From a virus, in the IMG/VR virus record IMGVR_UViG_3300020442_001756, positions 1-43,688 of that record: a DNA stretch of 43,688 nt; one strand, 5' to 3'. A program made the translations under genes and the position numbers. Positions 9,001 through 15,765 of the stretch are shown here, one piece after another (position 1 is the stretch's first letter; every line of letters starts with the position of its first letter). The notes below the pieces were generated by a model that was not told the DNA's origin, made no database searches, and saw nothing but the letters and a program-made list of their open reading frames with translations.

Positions 9001-11695
9001 TACATTCTTGAGAAGTGCCACGGTTTGTATAAACAAAGATGTCAGACTGGACTATTGTGCCAGGATCCCAATCCTCTACAACACCATTCTTAGATCTGGT
9101 GCATTCAATAAACTGGTTGAGTGACTTTTCCTTATATTGTACTTGCTCTTGGTCATTAACTAGAATGGTGCCGTTTCTTTCAGGCCATCCAATCGTTGAG
9201 TCAACAGTAATAATCTGACCATCAGTAGTCAGTGGCTCAACTAGGGTAGTTTTATAAGGAATCTTGAAAGTACCAGCAAGTGTCTCTTCAGAGATTGCCA
9301 ATTCATAGATTGTGTCAGTACCTTCGATAATAGTAATGACGTTTTCAATCAGAGCATTCGCTTGCTTGATATTTTGGTCAACAGGGTCAGCAAACTGGAC
9401 AACTTGCTGGTCAATTAGATTATTAGCATCACCTTCAATCAATTCAGCACGAAGAATCGTGTCTACAACCCAAGTTGCCTTAGATGGACTGATAATTTCG
9501 TCTCTAGGATAGAATAGAGATACTTCTTCACCAAACAGAATCTTAAACAGATACTGTGTTGCCAACTCTGTGCCTTTTGAGGCATAGAAGTCGCTGATAT
9601 TCTTAATTACCTGAATTGGGTTGATTTTGCTGAAGTCAATATCAATCGTAGGGAGATATTGTCTTCTAAACTTATCAAATACCTCTTTGATGAATAAAGA
9701 GTCTAGGTTTTTGACCTGAGCACCAGCCATATGGTTGCTCTGGCGCAATGCTGCTTCACCAGCGTAGATTTCATTATGATAGTTGTCGTAAGCAACAGGA
9801 CCAGACACACCTCTAGAGCATCCGAGGAATGCAGAAGGAGAATATCCCTTACCAGACTCGATAACTTCAAAACCAGTTACTTCATCAAAACCAACATCGA
9901 GTGATGCTCTTGCTGCTTTAGGTTCTGCAATGAAGATTCTGGGTGGCTCAGTCTCAGAGTATCCTGTGCCGAAATCTGTGATGTTAATATCAGTGATTTC
10001 ACCGTTGAAGATGGTTGCAACTGCAGTTGCACCAGTACCACCGATGGGCACACCAAATGGGTCCTTTCTATCGTCAACAATATAGACAGAAGGTGCATCA
10101 GTATAACCACTACCACCAGTCAACATCTCAATGTTGGTCACAGACCCAGATGCAACAGTAACATCAAGCACCTGTGCACCAACGGGGTCAATAATTGCAA
10201 CTCTAGGTGCAGATGTATATCCCCTACCTCTGTTTGTAACTAGGATTTCATAAACTTGACCATCCTGATTAATTCTTGCTTGTGCTTGAGCATTGATGCC
10301 GTCTGCAGGAGCAGGGTCGATGTATACAATAGGAGGATTGGAATATCCAACACCCATTGTAAGCACTTCGATGCTATCGACATTAACTCTACCTTCACTA
10401 TCAATAGTGGGTTGACCAATAGTCGCTCCAGATGGATTCTTAAAGGTAATAGCAGGGATAAAATCGTATCCACTACCAGAGTCATCAATAGTAACGCTAT
10501 CAACAGTGCCAGTTACGTCATCAACTGTCAATGACACCTTTGCAGCGGTGCCGTTAGGATTAGAAGGAGCAGAGACAACAGGAATGGGTGGATTATATGA
10601 AGAATAACCCTGACCACCATCGATTAGGATAGCATCTTTAATACCACCAATTAGAGACCTAACAGTTGCACCTTCACCAGCAGTAGAGGTGATTGTAACC
10701 TTAGGGTTGAAGTCTAGGCGATATCCACTACCACCAGTCTTCGGAATAATTCTTGAAACTTCACCATTCGTGTCAACTGCAACAACAGCAGATGCACCGC
10801 TACCAAACTGAGGTGCGATATACTCTACAGAGCGAATGTGAATCTGGTCAGCAGCACCAATGGGGTTATTGAAAATAACTCTATCTTGGAAGACAGTATA
10901 ATCAATATAAGGTTGCTGCAGTCTACCATTCTTATTAATGATGAGACCACTCTCTGAAGTCGGCGTATACGCCTCCTGTGCGACCCTCAGAGGGTATTCT
11001 TTCGTGCCTTGCCACACAGTGTATGGTATGGCGTCCATTGTTTTAATTGTCTGGTCGGCATAACCAATCAGATAGGTAATCTGAGTAAACTCAGAGTCAT
11101 CCGCACCGCTTCTTTCTCTGGGTGCAGTAGTAAAGAGAATGTCATCACCAGCAACCGTATAATCGGTGCCAGGAATCAACATGTCATTGTAAGTAATGAC
11201 AATTAGGTGCTCAGCAGAAGGAGGAGCAACAGGAGTGCCTAAGAAGTTAAGGGGAAACATCACCCGACTTCCATCAAAGGATGAGAAGGGGTTTTCTAGT
11301 TGCTGTTTCTTTTTATTAAACTGAGGATAGGATACACCTGGTGTAATGATAGCATCAGGACCACGAGTCACAGACTCGTAGTAGATGACTTCATTATCAA
11401 TCATTATGGACCCGTTTTTCTCTACGAATCCATCAATGCTTTCAATTTCAATTTTATCATCGGTAATACCGATTTCACCTAGAAGTTCTGTACTAGACGC
11501 CAGAGTTTTCTGGTCGTAACTGTCAAGGTCCAGATACTCAAGTAGATTATTAAGGATGTCAAATGGACGACCTGTTTTCTCCTGTGATTTGTAATACTCA
11601 AACAGGAAATTAACGAGTTGACGATCTTCCAACCTGACAAATTCAGGAAGTTGGGATTCAACTCTATCTGATACGTTGATATTCTTGTTAGGCAT
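1..11695 (-). CDS. Giant mosaic virion structural protein (3' end beyond window)
   Basis: An open frame starts at ATG 11695, six bases after the gp6 stop, and stays open to the left edge, giving at least 3898 codons; the stop is outside the window. Residues 16-35 (LPEFVRLEDRQLVNFLFEYY) and about 698-725 (KGTELATQYLFKILFGEE) look like conserved modules of large T4-like cyanophage baseplate-associated proteins. Three blocks of a GSGYxxxPxVxI repeat lie near residues 320-590, 1140-1355 and 3150-3320. About residues 1432-1455 carry HSPIIGWAFDGNPIYGPY, a YHYH-domain signature. Residues 1850-2190 hold propeller-like strands (KTITLDQEQRIYIGGYTD). Residues 2240-2430 resemble a LamG/concanavalin jelly roll (GGGALKFQ, WNHILFQK, CFIGHMDDLVIDD). 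I infer a tail or baseplate protein with carbohydrate-binding potential. No Shine-Dalgarno site is obvious; translation may couple to gp6. Confidence 0.85.
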   Translation of the reverse strand, partial: MPNKNINVSDRVESQLPEFVRLEDRQLVNFLFEYYKSQEKTGRPFDILNNLLEYLDLDSYDQKTLASSTELLGEIGITDDKIEIESIDGFVEKNGSIMIDNEVIYYESVTRGPDAIITPGVSYPQFNKKKQQLENPFSSFDGSRVMFPLNFLGTPVAPPSAEHLIVITYNDMLIPGTDYTVAGDDILFTTAPRERSGADDSEFTQITYLIGYADQTIKTMDAIPYTVWQGTKEYPLRVAQEAYTPTSESGLIINKNGRLQQPYIDYTVFQDRVIFNNPIGAADQIHIRSVEYIAPQFGSGASAVVAVDTNGEVSRIIPKTGGSGYRLDFNPKVTITSTAGEGATVRSLIGGIKDAILIDGGQGYSSYNPPIPVVSAPSNPNGTAAKVSLTVDDVTGTVDSVTIDDSGSGYDFIPAITFKNPSGATIGQPTIDSEGRVNVDSIEVLTMGVGYSNPPIVYIDPAPADGINAQAQARINQDGQVYEILVTNRGRGYTSAPRVAIIDPVGAQVLDVTVASGSVTNIEMLTGGSGYTDAPSVYIVDDRKDPFGVPIGGTGATAVATIFNGEITDINITDFGTGYSETEPPRIFIAEPKAARASLDVGFDEVTGFEVIESGKGYSPSAFLGCSRGVSGPVAYDNYHNEIYAGEAALRQSNHMAGAQVKNLDSLFIKEVFDKFRRQYLPTIDIDFSKINPIQVIKNISDFYASKGTELATQYLFKILFGEEVSLFYPRDEIISPSKATWVVDTILRAELIEGDANNLIDQQVVQFADPVDQNIKQANALIENVITIIEGTDTIYELAISEETLAGTFKIPYKTTLVEPLTTDGQIITVDSTIGWPERNGTILVNDQEQVQYKEKSLNQFIECTRSKNGVVEDWDPGTIVQSDIFVYTNRGTSQECKLRILGIAEAGTTVLDDTGSYYIKGDKLKVANLGSSSLDERLSSWLYNVKKLIQVDSVTPGGVNNQTATVVCNNPHGLLVSDQVTVYGANPVVYNGTFTVTSRIDDFTFSYQINVPTDIIPQGNILLSVDLNRGKSNVTSINKVVSEFTTNIQNSFFNDSYVYVAASGLPNYKIGPFTGSALIPGNQRKLLRFPRVVQTISERQDIGANTPIGSWINGVSIWAYKSAEFVQYGPLTKIDVDSIGEGYDAGAKPNLEITGGGGTGAAAEVVVNGSLTGFTVTNQGSGYTESPLVSIVGGGGSGATAQAVITGGRVTRILVEQPGSGFTSQPSVSITGGNGTGAEATANVRGPISSVNITNFGTGYTSLPTVRVNSGEGALAQAIVINGRIVSIAIINSGSGYTTAPNVIINGDGFGAIAQATIGTTGEDKGRVLGVTITNKGIGYTQGNTTIRLESVGQLATFTPEVFKWNKNLQYDLEQKYDFAKGYVFTGYNNQFGGEYAHLSDPKELRYVVGDNVFLDPVTQQFQELESNFKHSPIIGWAFDGNPIYGPYAYIDPTDQNSGIRRLRTSYKLKTNVVFDQATNPNPARIDGPLLSEYPAGSFVADYFYDFQSGDLDNYNGRFCKTPEYPDGTYAYFITIDASDTGIPEFPYILGPQFNSLPDAWNFSQDATQENIPSGVVRYRDPYVNVDIDVDRQPNQEADVLTTEIEGYPIIFEIQDSNNDGIIDANEQQEILEMSEEATLQIYDYFPKVSAESRVDIEVETTTQFEDAQIDGFVIENPGESYQVNDTVFFDDEGTGGFGASAIIESVKGQKITAYTKEIIGDRPYGVITTDIEHELRQQDEVIVNSRPVIDNTNKLFKVKVVAGIESIGILQSGVGYNSDIPPTFELITAQGQDAQLRINLLNTGNVNTVDIINSGNGYDVDNPPQIRISHPQQYKKTRYWLTEYLESNGTIVVNDIKTTDERQTYICGKIIEADADEAGFLAKFDDLGQLVWERHLIPQNANQKRAEFLKIYVNSAPEKDLIYVAGQTLNPDNDVYNPDVWIGLYESGFNNANAPDGILKWQKSIAGISGSTRRDFIKTITLDQEQRIYIGGYTDSNSPDPNDIWIIQCDVEGNLVEKRKIASEDDSEELNQIEWIADDRFFFVGVNQQNDDLIFGVFFYDGANLEIDYIRQMPTIGGYVRDPQFLIDDYNDVILIWNVYNNATAKYDKIQVNKFAVSSANSGWEWSKTFSIGGEFRNIYHAGVTVDEFGNYTLVADVDESENNRYAIISYIKYNGTVIAETKVDETTSVGFRAKSHAVDNSGDCILAVDRQVADQLASFRFNDSNDITVDETKQNLATWVYFSQSDVSHDAVITKFGGGALKFQAPAPVSLTNFNKATKEWSAQAWFAMNGTAHATNHEPVLFDVAPIAGGQPIRISLDGDTTSPGYQKFIVYLNNTQVASSTAATYWTAMGGGAWNHILFQKREESLGLYKYEVYFNGNLAVEYQSTNDISLDALVVAGPQTAPGSTNCFIGHMDDLVIDDKAPYSATFQVPAAEVPVTMSDSDVALIKFDRLHDKRASYTMTGNTKYTTVAFTDISLSTVWTSLNQSAISAWEIGPGGLQILDMSQTASTLTPGTYALTANKHEYGTKTSTVPSPQGKRLTIAANVVKKFYLRDALYQKIDNVLEFTLNQDVKLTKGSILQQFNSNGVTQAYGTIVEVPEGTLLNPGFGNKYRVGKIYGNFNNTDRFRTTANDVNEIEGTYFDTIEEEKPWATNTVYASGDRVYNGKRIYEAQGAGTSGTISPTHTVGVVSDGVINWAFIDDAGKFTVDLTQHPYPRPQYIGLDMPEWVPGLLYAVGQRVWYRLNVYEVAVGGGGVAGETAPVHTTGDASDGGVTWTHIATSEAISAKTRLMPYAQGANYSVEIIDIQPGSTYIPGDVVSLNDNNITLAEDEKSVEISGFAGVKKIRVTARLEKDILRTASARTEFVYCTSNTAHNFQVGDILFAEGFQGNQFNGSFFIDQLFGSREFTFAIRATAVSDPAFNNNGIQNVNIYAKHPTLEFTRDHQYVFDVSDVSNFGYYLSFSQDNQYKLEYSFNNIERVGTPGINAAGSSAPFVKFSVLGDVTNISYYFDPSRTGADSPVGSNSFIDVITTPYQGTFTVSQILTDFQFRFPLLKEPERSSAEIINDEFDNPYSFYSTTSTRAVGPINTIKLVSPGGFYQKLPIISDIASFRQIEKIVVVDGGTEYAAGVYYDVPINGDGEGGKATITVVLDDEVGSGAITNATVTDPGKGYTTASIDIDAIPGILGPTLAGSGGAVNVIIPSEGSGASVFLTGRNIGKIKRLKNNEFGFGYSHDYTLKPEITFPVNLQLFNTSILSEITIIDPGSGYTSTPAVVIEGGGGAGATAEAIIKNNRLNEIIIKNPGAGYSSEPTVTLKSEFNYVVNLDLNYLQFNFPHGITTGAAVTFRAENVGSTEGILPKPSSAGLTTLVEGQVYYAIAGEANSLESDQIRFALTQANALAGDYITFLTTGEGRQVLLTEVFGGRAEAVVETSRFLEGEEVYQGSSPETATATGIVSTNTGWQIGPKILKIVDYNGNWLRGEKVTGQISKASGLIDNLSIARGVLNIDSLTRTPGRFIDDVGKPSEIVQKIQDSYFYQNFSYVIKSNIPITEWKTQVLENNHPAGFNMFGQLELTGGKDISGRRIGTEFTKQVNINNYSNVNEITSFGAAEPVYTDYNNTEVLFRKRRLTSSEEILTSIVKKMDDISGSFNGIDKQFPITVEGEQVIVSEDQLMITLNGVIQAPGESYQVVGGNLVFAEPPKPPSKVNYRTLGVTPTPIYRIALYDSLGGNDFGIFPTLGQQIQGEDSDTIATVIDSGLAHIDVINLTGGTFNLNEQVVRGELFAAFVGSVTLVNTSTIFEFGESITNLEGDTAIIEETNIDDQGTISDRIVVSKTSGTPRFETGIFDLRLNEFIYSAKSKIAGQITYIAPYTDPVTSDVVDELIINPGST
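7660..8270 (-). repeat. GSGY repeat block in giant structural gene
   Basis: About six imperfect protein repeats of 35 residues (ITNxGSGYTxxPxVxI-GGGGxGAxAxAxV-xGxV) lie at residues 1140-1355. Similar blocks are near 9910-10735 and 1730-2240, and two single copies occur in the 1281-residue protein. They probably form a repetitive beta fold of the tail. Confidence 0.7.
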
Positions 11696-11700
11696 TTATC

Positions 11701-13857
11701 TCAGAAACAGGAGGTATCTACTGGATACGTGAAGGTATCTGTCGGATAGTCAATGATATTTATCCCGCTTGTATCACCCAAGTTGTAACCCGAGAAGTTA
11801 TTCGGATCGAAGTTGGGCACAGGCACCTTGTTGATTGTATAGTCAATAGGATTGACCTTAGGATTAAAGATTGTTGGGTCAACACCAGGTGGAATCTCGA
11901 TACTACCGCCAAATGGCATCACAGAGATAGGAAGCTCTGGCTCACCACTCGGTGTTTGCTGAATAGCAAGAGGACCAACACAAACTTGTCCTGAACCGTA
12001 ATCAACTGTGCCTACAGTTGCGTTTAATATGACTTCTGACTCATCTCTGGTCGTTACAAGCATCAAATTACCTTTACCGTCGTCTCTGATGTTGACTGGG
12101 ACCAAAACTTGATTTTCTTCGTTAGAAGAAAAGACTGTATCGTTAGAAACTGCAGCACCACCGCCAGATGCAGTCAAATTGACCAAATCTTCAGTGTATC
12201 CTGTTGCATAGAATGTTCCTGACTTAACTGTAGAGAAACTGGGGTTACACTTACCACCAGTGCCGTCCCCATTTCCATTGCCATCTCCATTGCCCCCTGT
12301 CCCGTCTCCGTCGCCGTCTCCTCCATTGTCTCCATTCCCATCGGAGTTGCCTGAGTAGTCGTTGGGGTCGTAAATAGGGTTGCCGAAATCTAAACATTGG
12401 GTAAATACGTTGCCGAAAGTAAATTTATCTAAATTTTGACCCAATGCCATCTGGGTTACGTTACCAGAAATAGCAGTATCAGCATTATCGACCATTGCAC
12501 CGAATTTTGAAGTTTCTAAGCGACCACCAAAGCGGTTACTTTGACCTGCACGGTTAAAATCGTCAATAGATTGCAAAATCTTGGTCCCAAGTTGAGAACC
12601 AGTAAGATTTGTGTCGTTTCCGTTGTAGTAAGCGTAAGTTTTCGGAATCATATAGAAAGAAGTCGGGTCAATCACTTCTGGTTGAATAGAAGCAACCGTA
12701 TACTTCTTCAAATCGTTTTCAATCTTCTTTTTAGTAGATTCGTTTAGCTTATTTCCTGTTTTGGGTCTAACTGCAACATACACTTTACCATAAACAGGTG
12801 GCGTAAGCTTCTCACCGCCATATGCTGTAACAGATGCTGCCTGAGGATAGATTTCAGAAACGATATGCTCGTAGTCTGCCTCAGTTACTGCCCTATTTTG
12901 AGTAGCATACGACCTAGGTGCTCTAAACTTAATCTGTAGAGGCGTCTCAGCGACTTCCCCTTGCTGTGCCTTCTCACGAGTTGTAGTACTGATTGCTTGT
13001 GGTGGTAATACTCGACCATCAGAATCAACAACGTTGCCGACAAACGCAAAGTTGTCAGCCCCATTCGCTTCCACTCCAAATGTGGTAATATAGTCAATCT
13101 GGATATACTCCCCGTCAATTAATTGACGACCTAGGACACCATCACCGAAGATAATCTTATATCTGAAGTCATCTGTCTCCTCAAGATAGTAAACACGAGA
13201 GTTAGAATCGAGTGATGTTACGTTACCAGCGATATTATAGGTATCAGTCTCTTCAGATTGAGCATTTGGACTGATTTTAACTGTCAATAACTCAGTATCA
13301 ACGTTTTCAGCAGGGATGATATACTCTTGATTCTGTGTATAGTCAACAGTATAGTTGTAATTAAGCAAATTACCCTGATAAACTATCACTCCCATAAACA
13401 TTGCCTGCCCATTAGACTTATCTACGGGCACTTGGATGTCATTTAGCAGTGCAAAGGTGTAAGAATCGAGATTATTGTCGGCAACAAACACATCACCCTT
13501 CTTCAAGGTGACAAATTCTGGAAAAGTAACGCCATTTAGGGACACTGAGGTCTGCACAACCATGTCTAAACACGCTTTAGGTGCTTTTATAGACCTAGGA
13601 GTGTAATTTAACTGCTTTGCAATCTTAACAATGTTGTCACGGACAGTTGCAGTCTCCAAAAATGACTCATTTAACGCCATATTTGCGTTAAATGCAGTAT
13701 AATATGTGTTATAAGCTAGAATATCAATCAGATAGGACGCAGCACTACCCTCAAAATCGTAATCTGTAAACTCTTTTCGAGTCCTAAGATACGATCTGAT
13801 AGATTCTTTAATCTCAAAGAAGTCTAGAGACGTTAATTGTGAAGGTACTGCAGGCAT
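11701..13857 (-). CDS. 6: Baseplate wedge subunit gp6 (T4-like)
   Basis: This 718-residue protein matches T4 gp6, a Baseplate_J-type wedge subunit that forms the inner ring of the contractile-tail baseplate. The N-terminus (SLDFFEIKESIRSYLRTRKEF, then YLIDILAYNTYYTAFNANMALNE) is the typical wedge start, and AVTEADYEHIVSEIYP near residue 320 is the baseplate J signature region. It follows gp25 with a one-base gap, the usual gp25-gp6 order. From about residue 500 to 535 there is a low-complexity Asp/Gly/Asn linker, followed by a roughly 180-residue C-terminal extension rich in Pro and Asn, which seems unlike T4 gp6 (from memory, not aligned). The start ATG is the first in frame after the gp25 stop. 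Confidence 0.9.
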   Translation of the reverse strand: MPAVPSQLTSLDFFEIKESIRSYLRTRKEFTDYDFEGSAASYLIDILAYNTYYTAFNANMALNESFLETATVRDNIVKIAKQLNYTPRSIKAPKACLDMVVQTSVSLNGVTFPEFVTLKKGDVFVADNNLDSYTFALLNDIQVPVDKSNGQAMFMGVIVYQGNLLNYNYTVDYTQNQEYIIPAENVDTELLTVKISPNAQSEETDTYNIAGNVTSLDSNSRVYYLEETDDFRYKIIFGDGVLGRQLIDGEYIQIDYITTFGVEANGADNFAFVGNVVDSDGRVLPPQAISTTTREKAQQGEVAETPLQIKFRAPRSYATQNRAVTEADYEHIVSEIYPQAASVTAYGGEKLTPPVYGKVYVAVRPKTGNKLNESTKKKIENDLKKYTVASIQPEVIDPTSFYMIPKTYAYYNGNDTNLTGSQLGTKILQSIDDFNRAGQSNRFGGRLETSKFGAMVDNADTAISGNVTQMALGQNLDKFTFGNVFTQCLDFGNPIYDPNDYSGNSDGNGDNGGDGDGDGTGGNGDGNGNGDGTGGKCNPSFSTVKSGTFYATGYTEDLVNLTASGGGAAVSNDTVFSSNEENQVLVPVNIRDDGKGNLMLVTTRDESEVILNATVGTVDYGSGQVCVGPLAIQQTPSGEPELPISVMPFGGSIEIPPGVDPTIFNPKVNPIDYTINKVPVPNFDPNNFSGYNLGDTSGINIIDYPTDTFTYPVDTSCF
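12265..12370 (-). repeat. Low-complexity GD/GN-coding repeat within gp6
   Basis: Short imperfect repeats of GGNGATGGN-type codons encode an Asp/Gly/Asn-only stretch (GDGDGDGTGGNGDGNGNGDG). It separates the conserved gp6 core from its C-terminal extension. The tract could be a flexible spacer or bind calcium through its DxDxDG pattern; that is inference. The repeats are also likely sites of replication slippage. Confidence 0.75.
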
Positions 13858-13858
13858 T

Positions 13859-14269
13859 TTACGTACGCTCTAAGAGGAATTCGATTGTTTGGGTCAATTC
13901 TTGACCGACGATAGTGTATTCCATACTAATTTCGACCGCATTCAGGTCTTCGTCTTCTTCAACAGTAACCTCTTCCACTTCAATGCGAGGTTCTAGACGC
14001 TCCATTACGTTAAAAATTTCTGTGCGGATTGCATCTGCCGCAAATACATCCCACGGCTCAAAAAGAAGCGCCCTCACCCGAGATCCAATCTCAGGTTGAA
14101 AAGGTCGCTCTCCAAACATAGTTAAAATTAGATTTCTCACTGACTGAGAAATCGCTCTTTCATTTTTCACAGCACCAAAGTCCTTCGTTGAGGGATTCTC
14201 ATTGAAGGACATAGCGAGGTCTCGGAAACCACGACTTACATATTTTTCTGCTCTGAATTTGTACGGCAT
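13859..14269 (-). CDS. 25: Baseplate wedge subunit gp25 (T4-like)
   Basis: This 136-residue protein belongs to the GPW/gp25 family. It is a small wedge component that contacts gp6 and gp53 at the sheath-baseplate interface. The diagnostic segment is at residues 54-72 (ERPFQPEIGSRVRALLFEP), preceded by an N-terminal arm with AISQSVRNLILT. Its length is typical. ATG 14269 has TAAGGA about ten bases upstream. The first 34 bases overlap the small upstream gene, and gp6 starts one base after its stop. A GATAAATA late-promoter-like octamer lies about 30 bases upstream. Confidence 0.93.
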   Translation of the reverse strand: MPYKFRAEKYVSRGFRDLAMSFNENPSTKDFGAVKNERAISQSVRNLILTMFGERPFQPEIGSRVRALLFEPWDVFAADAIRTEIFNVMERLEPRIEVEEVTVEEDEDLNAVEISMEYTIVGQELTQTIEFLLERT

Positions 14270-14385
14270 GGAGATTTGTCCTTACGGACTCTATTGAGGT
14301 ATTTATCACTCTTTGGGTCGGTTATTAAAACCATACCTGACTTCATGAATTCTTTGGACTGGTCGGGAATAGGATTGACTGCCAT
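14236..14385 (-). CDS. Small hypothetical protein upstream of gp25
   Basis: A 49-residue basic protein (MAVNPIPDQSKEFMKSGMVL...), not recognised. I chose ATG 14385 over an in-frame start 39 bases upstream because GGAG sits eight bases before it and a CATAAATA late promoter lies just beyond. Its end overlaps gp25 by 34 bases, so it is probably co-transcribed and translationally coupled with the baseplate wedge genes. The Lys/Arg-rich C-terminus (KYLNRVRKDKSPCRTNSEQK) has no clear domain. Confidence 0.6.
   Translation of the reverse strand: MAVNPIPDQSKEFMKSGMVLITDPKSDKYLNRVRKDKSPCRTNSEQKNM
14300..14307 (-). promoter_or_regulatory. T4-type late promoter (GATAAATA)
   Basis: The minus strand reads GATAAATA about 30 bases upstream of the gp25 start. 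This fits NATAAATA, the cyanophage form of the T4 late promoter TATAAATA. It lies inside the preceding small gene, where it also encodes residues DKY, so it could be chance. Confidence 0.4.
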
Positions 14386-14405
14386 TTGAATACTCCGTCG
14401 TATTT

Positions 14406-14413
14406 TATTTATG
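14406..14413 (-). promoter_or_regulatory. T4-type late promoter (CATAAATA)
   Basis: The minus strand reads CATAAATA overlapping the stop codon of the 171-residue gene, about 20 bases before the 49-residue gene that opens the gp25-gp6 block. The position at a gene junction matches the octamers between the adhesin genes. Confidence 0.55.
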
Positions 14414-14924
14414 GGAATTTCCAATGATTATTAGGACGCTCCCACCAGAAGTGGAGGTCGTGCATGTCATTGTTATAATAGAGTGATACAAAGTCAGACT
14501 TAAATCTGCTTCTGATATTCTCACAGAGTGCTACTGTATAGTAATCGGTAGCACCTGACTCTTCCATGATATCTGTAATCCAAGTGTAGTTACCTCCTCT
14601 GATAACTCCTGCTTCAATCAGGACAAAGGAGTCCCACTCTTGTTGCCATTCTACAATACGTCTTGCAAAAACTTGAGCGTATTCTGTTTCACTCTCATCT
14701 GGGAATGGCACATTAACTGCTTCAATGTGATAAATCTCACCGTCCTGTGATAGACCGTGACTCAAGTGCTGAGCCACAACGCTAGAGTAATCAGGTGAGA
14801 CACATAGAAAACATGTTTTAGATGGACTGATGTCCAGATTGGACATCTGCATTTTGTAGGTCATCTCTTGTATCAGGGCAATCTCCTTGTCCTGTGAGAT
14901 AAACAATAGATTCTTCGGTTGCAT
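14409..14924 (-). CDS. Hypothetical protein of the baseplate region
   Basis: 171 residues, family not recognised. It has alternating beta and alpha segments: KTCFLCVSPDYSSVVAQHLSHGL, then FARRIVEWQQEWDSFVLIEAGVIRGGNYTWI, a pattern faintly like a phosphoribosyltransferase-type Rossmann fold, but no catalytic motif can be assigned. The C-terminus is rich in Trp, His and Asn. The ATG at 14924 overlaps the upstream gene by 107 bases, which is long for this genome; ATG 14861, 14852 or 14846 would reduce that. It sits between the spike/PAAR genes and gp25, which suggests a tail-assembly role. Confidence 0.65.
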   Translation of the reverse strand: MQPKNLLFISQDKEIALIQEMTYKMQMSNLDISPSKTCFLCVSPDYSSVVAQHLSHGLSQDGEIYHIEAVNVPFPDESETEYAQVFARRIVEWQQEWDSFVLIEAGVIRGGNYTWITDIMEESGATDYYTVALCENIRSRFKSDFVSLYYNNDMHDLHFWWERPNNHWKFP

Positions 14925-15066
14925 AACTAGGTGGATGAAAAGCGCAGTATTCGTTGAAGGTAATCTTCATCTCCTTATTAGTTAGGTTAGCATGTTTAGC
15001 TGCTGTTGGCAGATTCCATTTTGCTGACCAAAGATTTTCCATCGCTTCACGGGTCTCAGGTCTCAA
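14818..15066 (-). CDS. Small hypothetical protein with TTG start
   Basis: 82 residues starting MRPETREAMENLWSAKWNLPTAAKHANLTNKEMKITFNEYC. The LPTAAKHANLTNKEMK helix pair resembles a helix-turn-helix, so a nucleic-acid-binding or host-takeover role is possible but unproven. The TTG start at 15066 is supported by the TTGA overlap with the TGA stop of the upstream gene and by a GGGGG tract eight bases upstream. ATG 15042 is the alternative. Confidence 0.6.
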   Translation of the reverse strand: MRPETREAMENLWSAKWNLPTAAKHANLTNKEMKITFNEYCAFHPPSYATEESIVYLTGQGDCPDTRDDLQNADVQSGHQSI

Positions 15067-15212
15067 CGTCCTTGCCCCCTATATTTCTTCTTTGCACTGT
15101 TACGTGACGTTGCACTGTAACGGGTATTCTTAGAAGACCCTTGACGGGTGCTCTTGGGTTTACCGATAATGAAGGCTTGTCCAGAAATGCCTACTTTTGA
15201 TCTTGCTGCCAT
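15063..15212 (-). CDS. Small basic protein (49 aa)
   Basis: ATG 15212 to TGA 15063 encodes MAARSKVGISGQAFIIGKPK... ending RNSAKKKYRGQGR. It is strongly basic (many Lys, Arg and Ser) and has no membrane segment. I recall similar small basic proteins next to cyanophage baseplate genes, but no function is known to me. It may bind nucleic acid or act in assembly. The stop overlaps the TTG start of the next gene. Confidence 0.6.
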   Translation of the reverse strand: MAARSKVGISGQAFIIGKPKSTRQGSSKNTRYSATSRNSAKKKYRGQGR

Positions 15213-15231
15213 TTGTCGTATTCGAGGGACT

Positions 15232-15765
15232 TTATGATGCTAACACAGTTGGGTGCCCAAATGCAATAACCGAGGAGCATGGTAATGAAAATCCAGGAAA
15301 CCCGACACCCAAGGGGTCTAGGATTCTTGCGATAGGACGCTTACAGGCAAAGACAGTCAGAGAGGTCGCGTAGCAGACCCTGATGTGCCCTGTGCCGCCG
15401 TTGTCCTCGATAGTGAGGTTACTACATGGTATCGCGCTAGGAATAGCACACATACTCTTTCCGCAAGGACAGATGTGTATAACGATATTTGTGCATGTTG
15501 ATATATGGGGCGTAAAGGTATCCCCGAGCACCATGACGGGAATCCTATTAACTTGCACCATTGCTCTATCTAGCGTGATAGGAAAGGTAGGCACCAGAGG
15601 AGTAGGTGGCCACCAGCAGGTGAAGTTTTTAATAACAATGCTATATGGGATTGGTGGAGACCCACATGACTGCACAGAGTGGATAGTAGATGGCAAACAT
15701 AATCCATGACCACTATCAGGTAAACCATTAAGAGATGTTACAGGTTTTAGAAATCCAAATGCCAT
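15232..15765 (-). CDS. PAAR-type tail spike tip protein
   Basis: 177 residues rich in Pro, Gly, Cys and His, with PAAR-like spacing: PDSGHGLCLPSTIHSVQSCGSPP near the N-terminus, and NRIPVMVLGDTFTPHISTC around residues 73-92. PAAR proteins form a sharp metal-bound cone on the gp5-like needle and help pierce the host envelope. The many Cys and His residues fit the metal site. The ATG overlaps the TAA of the 1281-residue gene by one base (TAATG), so the two are probably translated together. Confidence 0.75.
   Translation of the reverse strand: MAFGFLKPVTSLNGLPDSGHGLCLPSTIHSVQSCGSPPIPYSIVIKNFTCWWPPTPLVPTFPITLDRAMVQVNRIPVMVLGDTFTPHISTCTNIVIHICPCGKSMCAIPSAIPCSNLTIEDNGGTGHIRVCYATSLTVFACKRPIARILDPLGVGFPGFSLPCSSVIAFGHPTVLAS

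Noticed and set aside
11692-11699. GATAAATG near the start of the giant gene as a late promoter
   Set aside because: It overlaps the start codon itself, so it is too close to act as the promoter and differs at the last base.
15383-15709. 108-codon plus-strand open frame
   Set aside because: Antisense to the PAAR-type gene, which has Cys/His/Pro motifs in order and a 1-base overlap with its neighbour.
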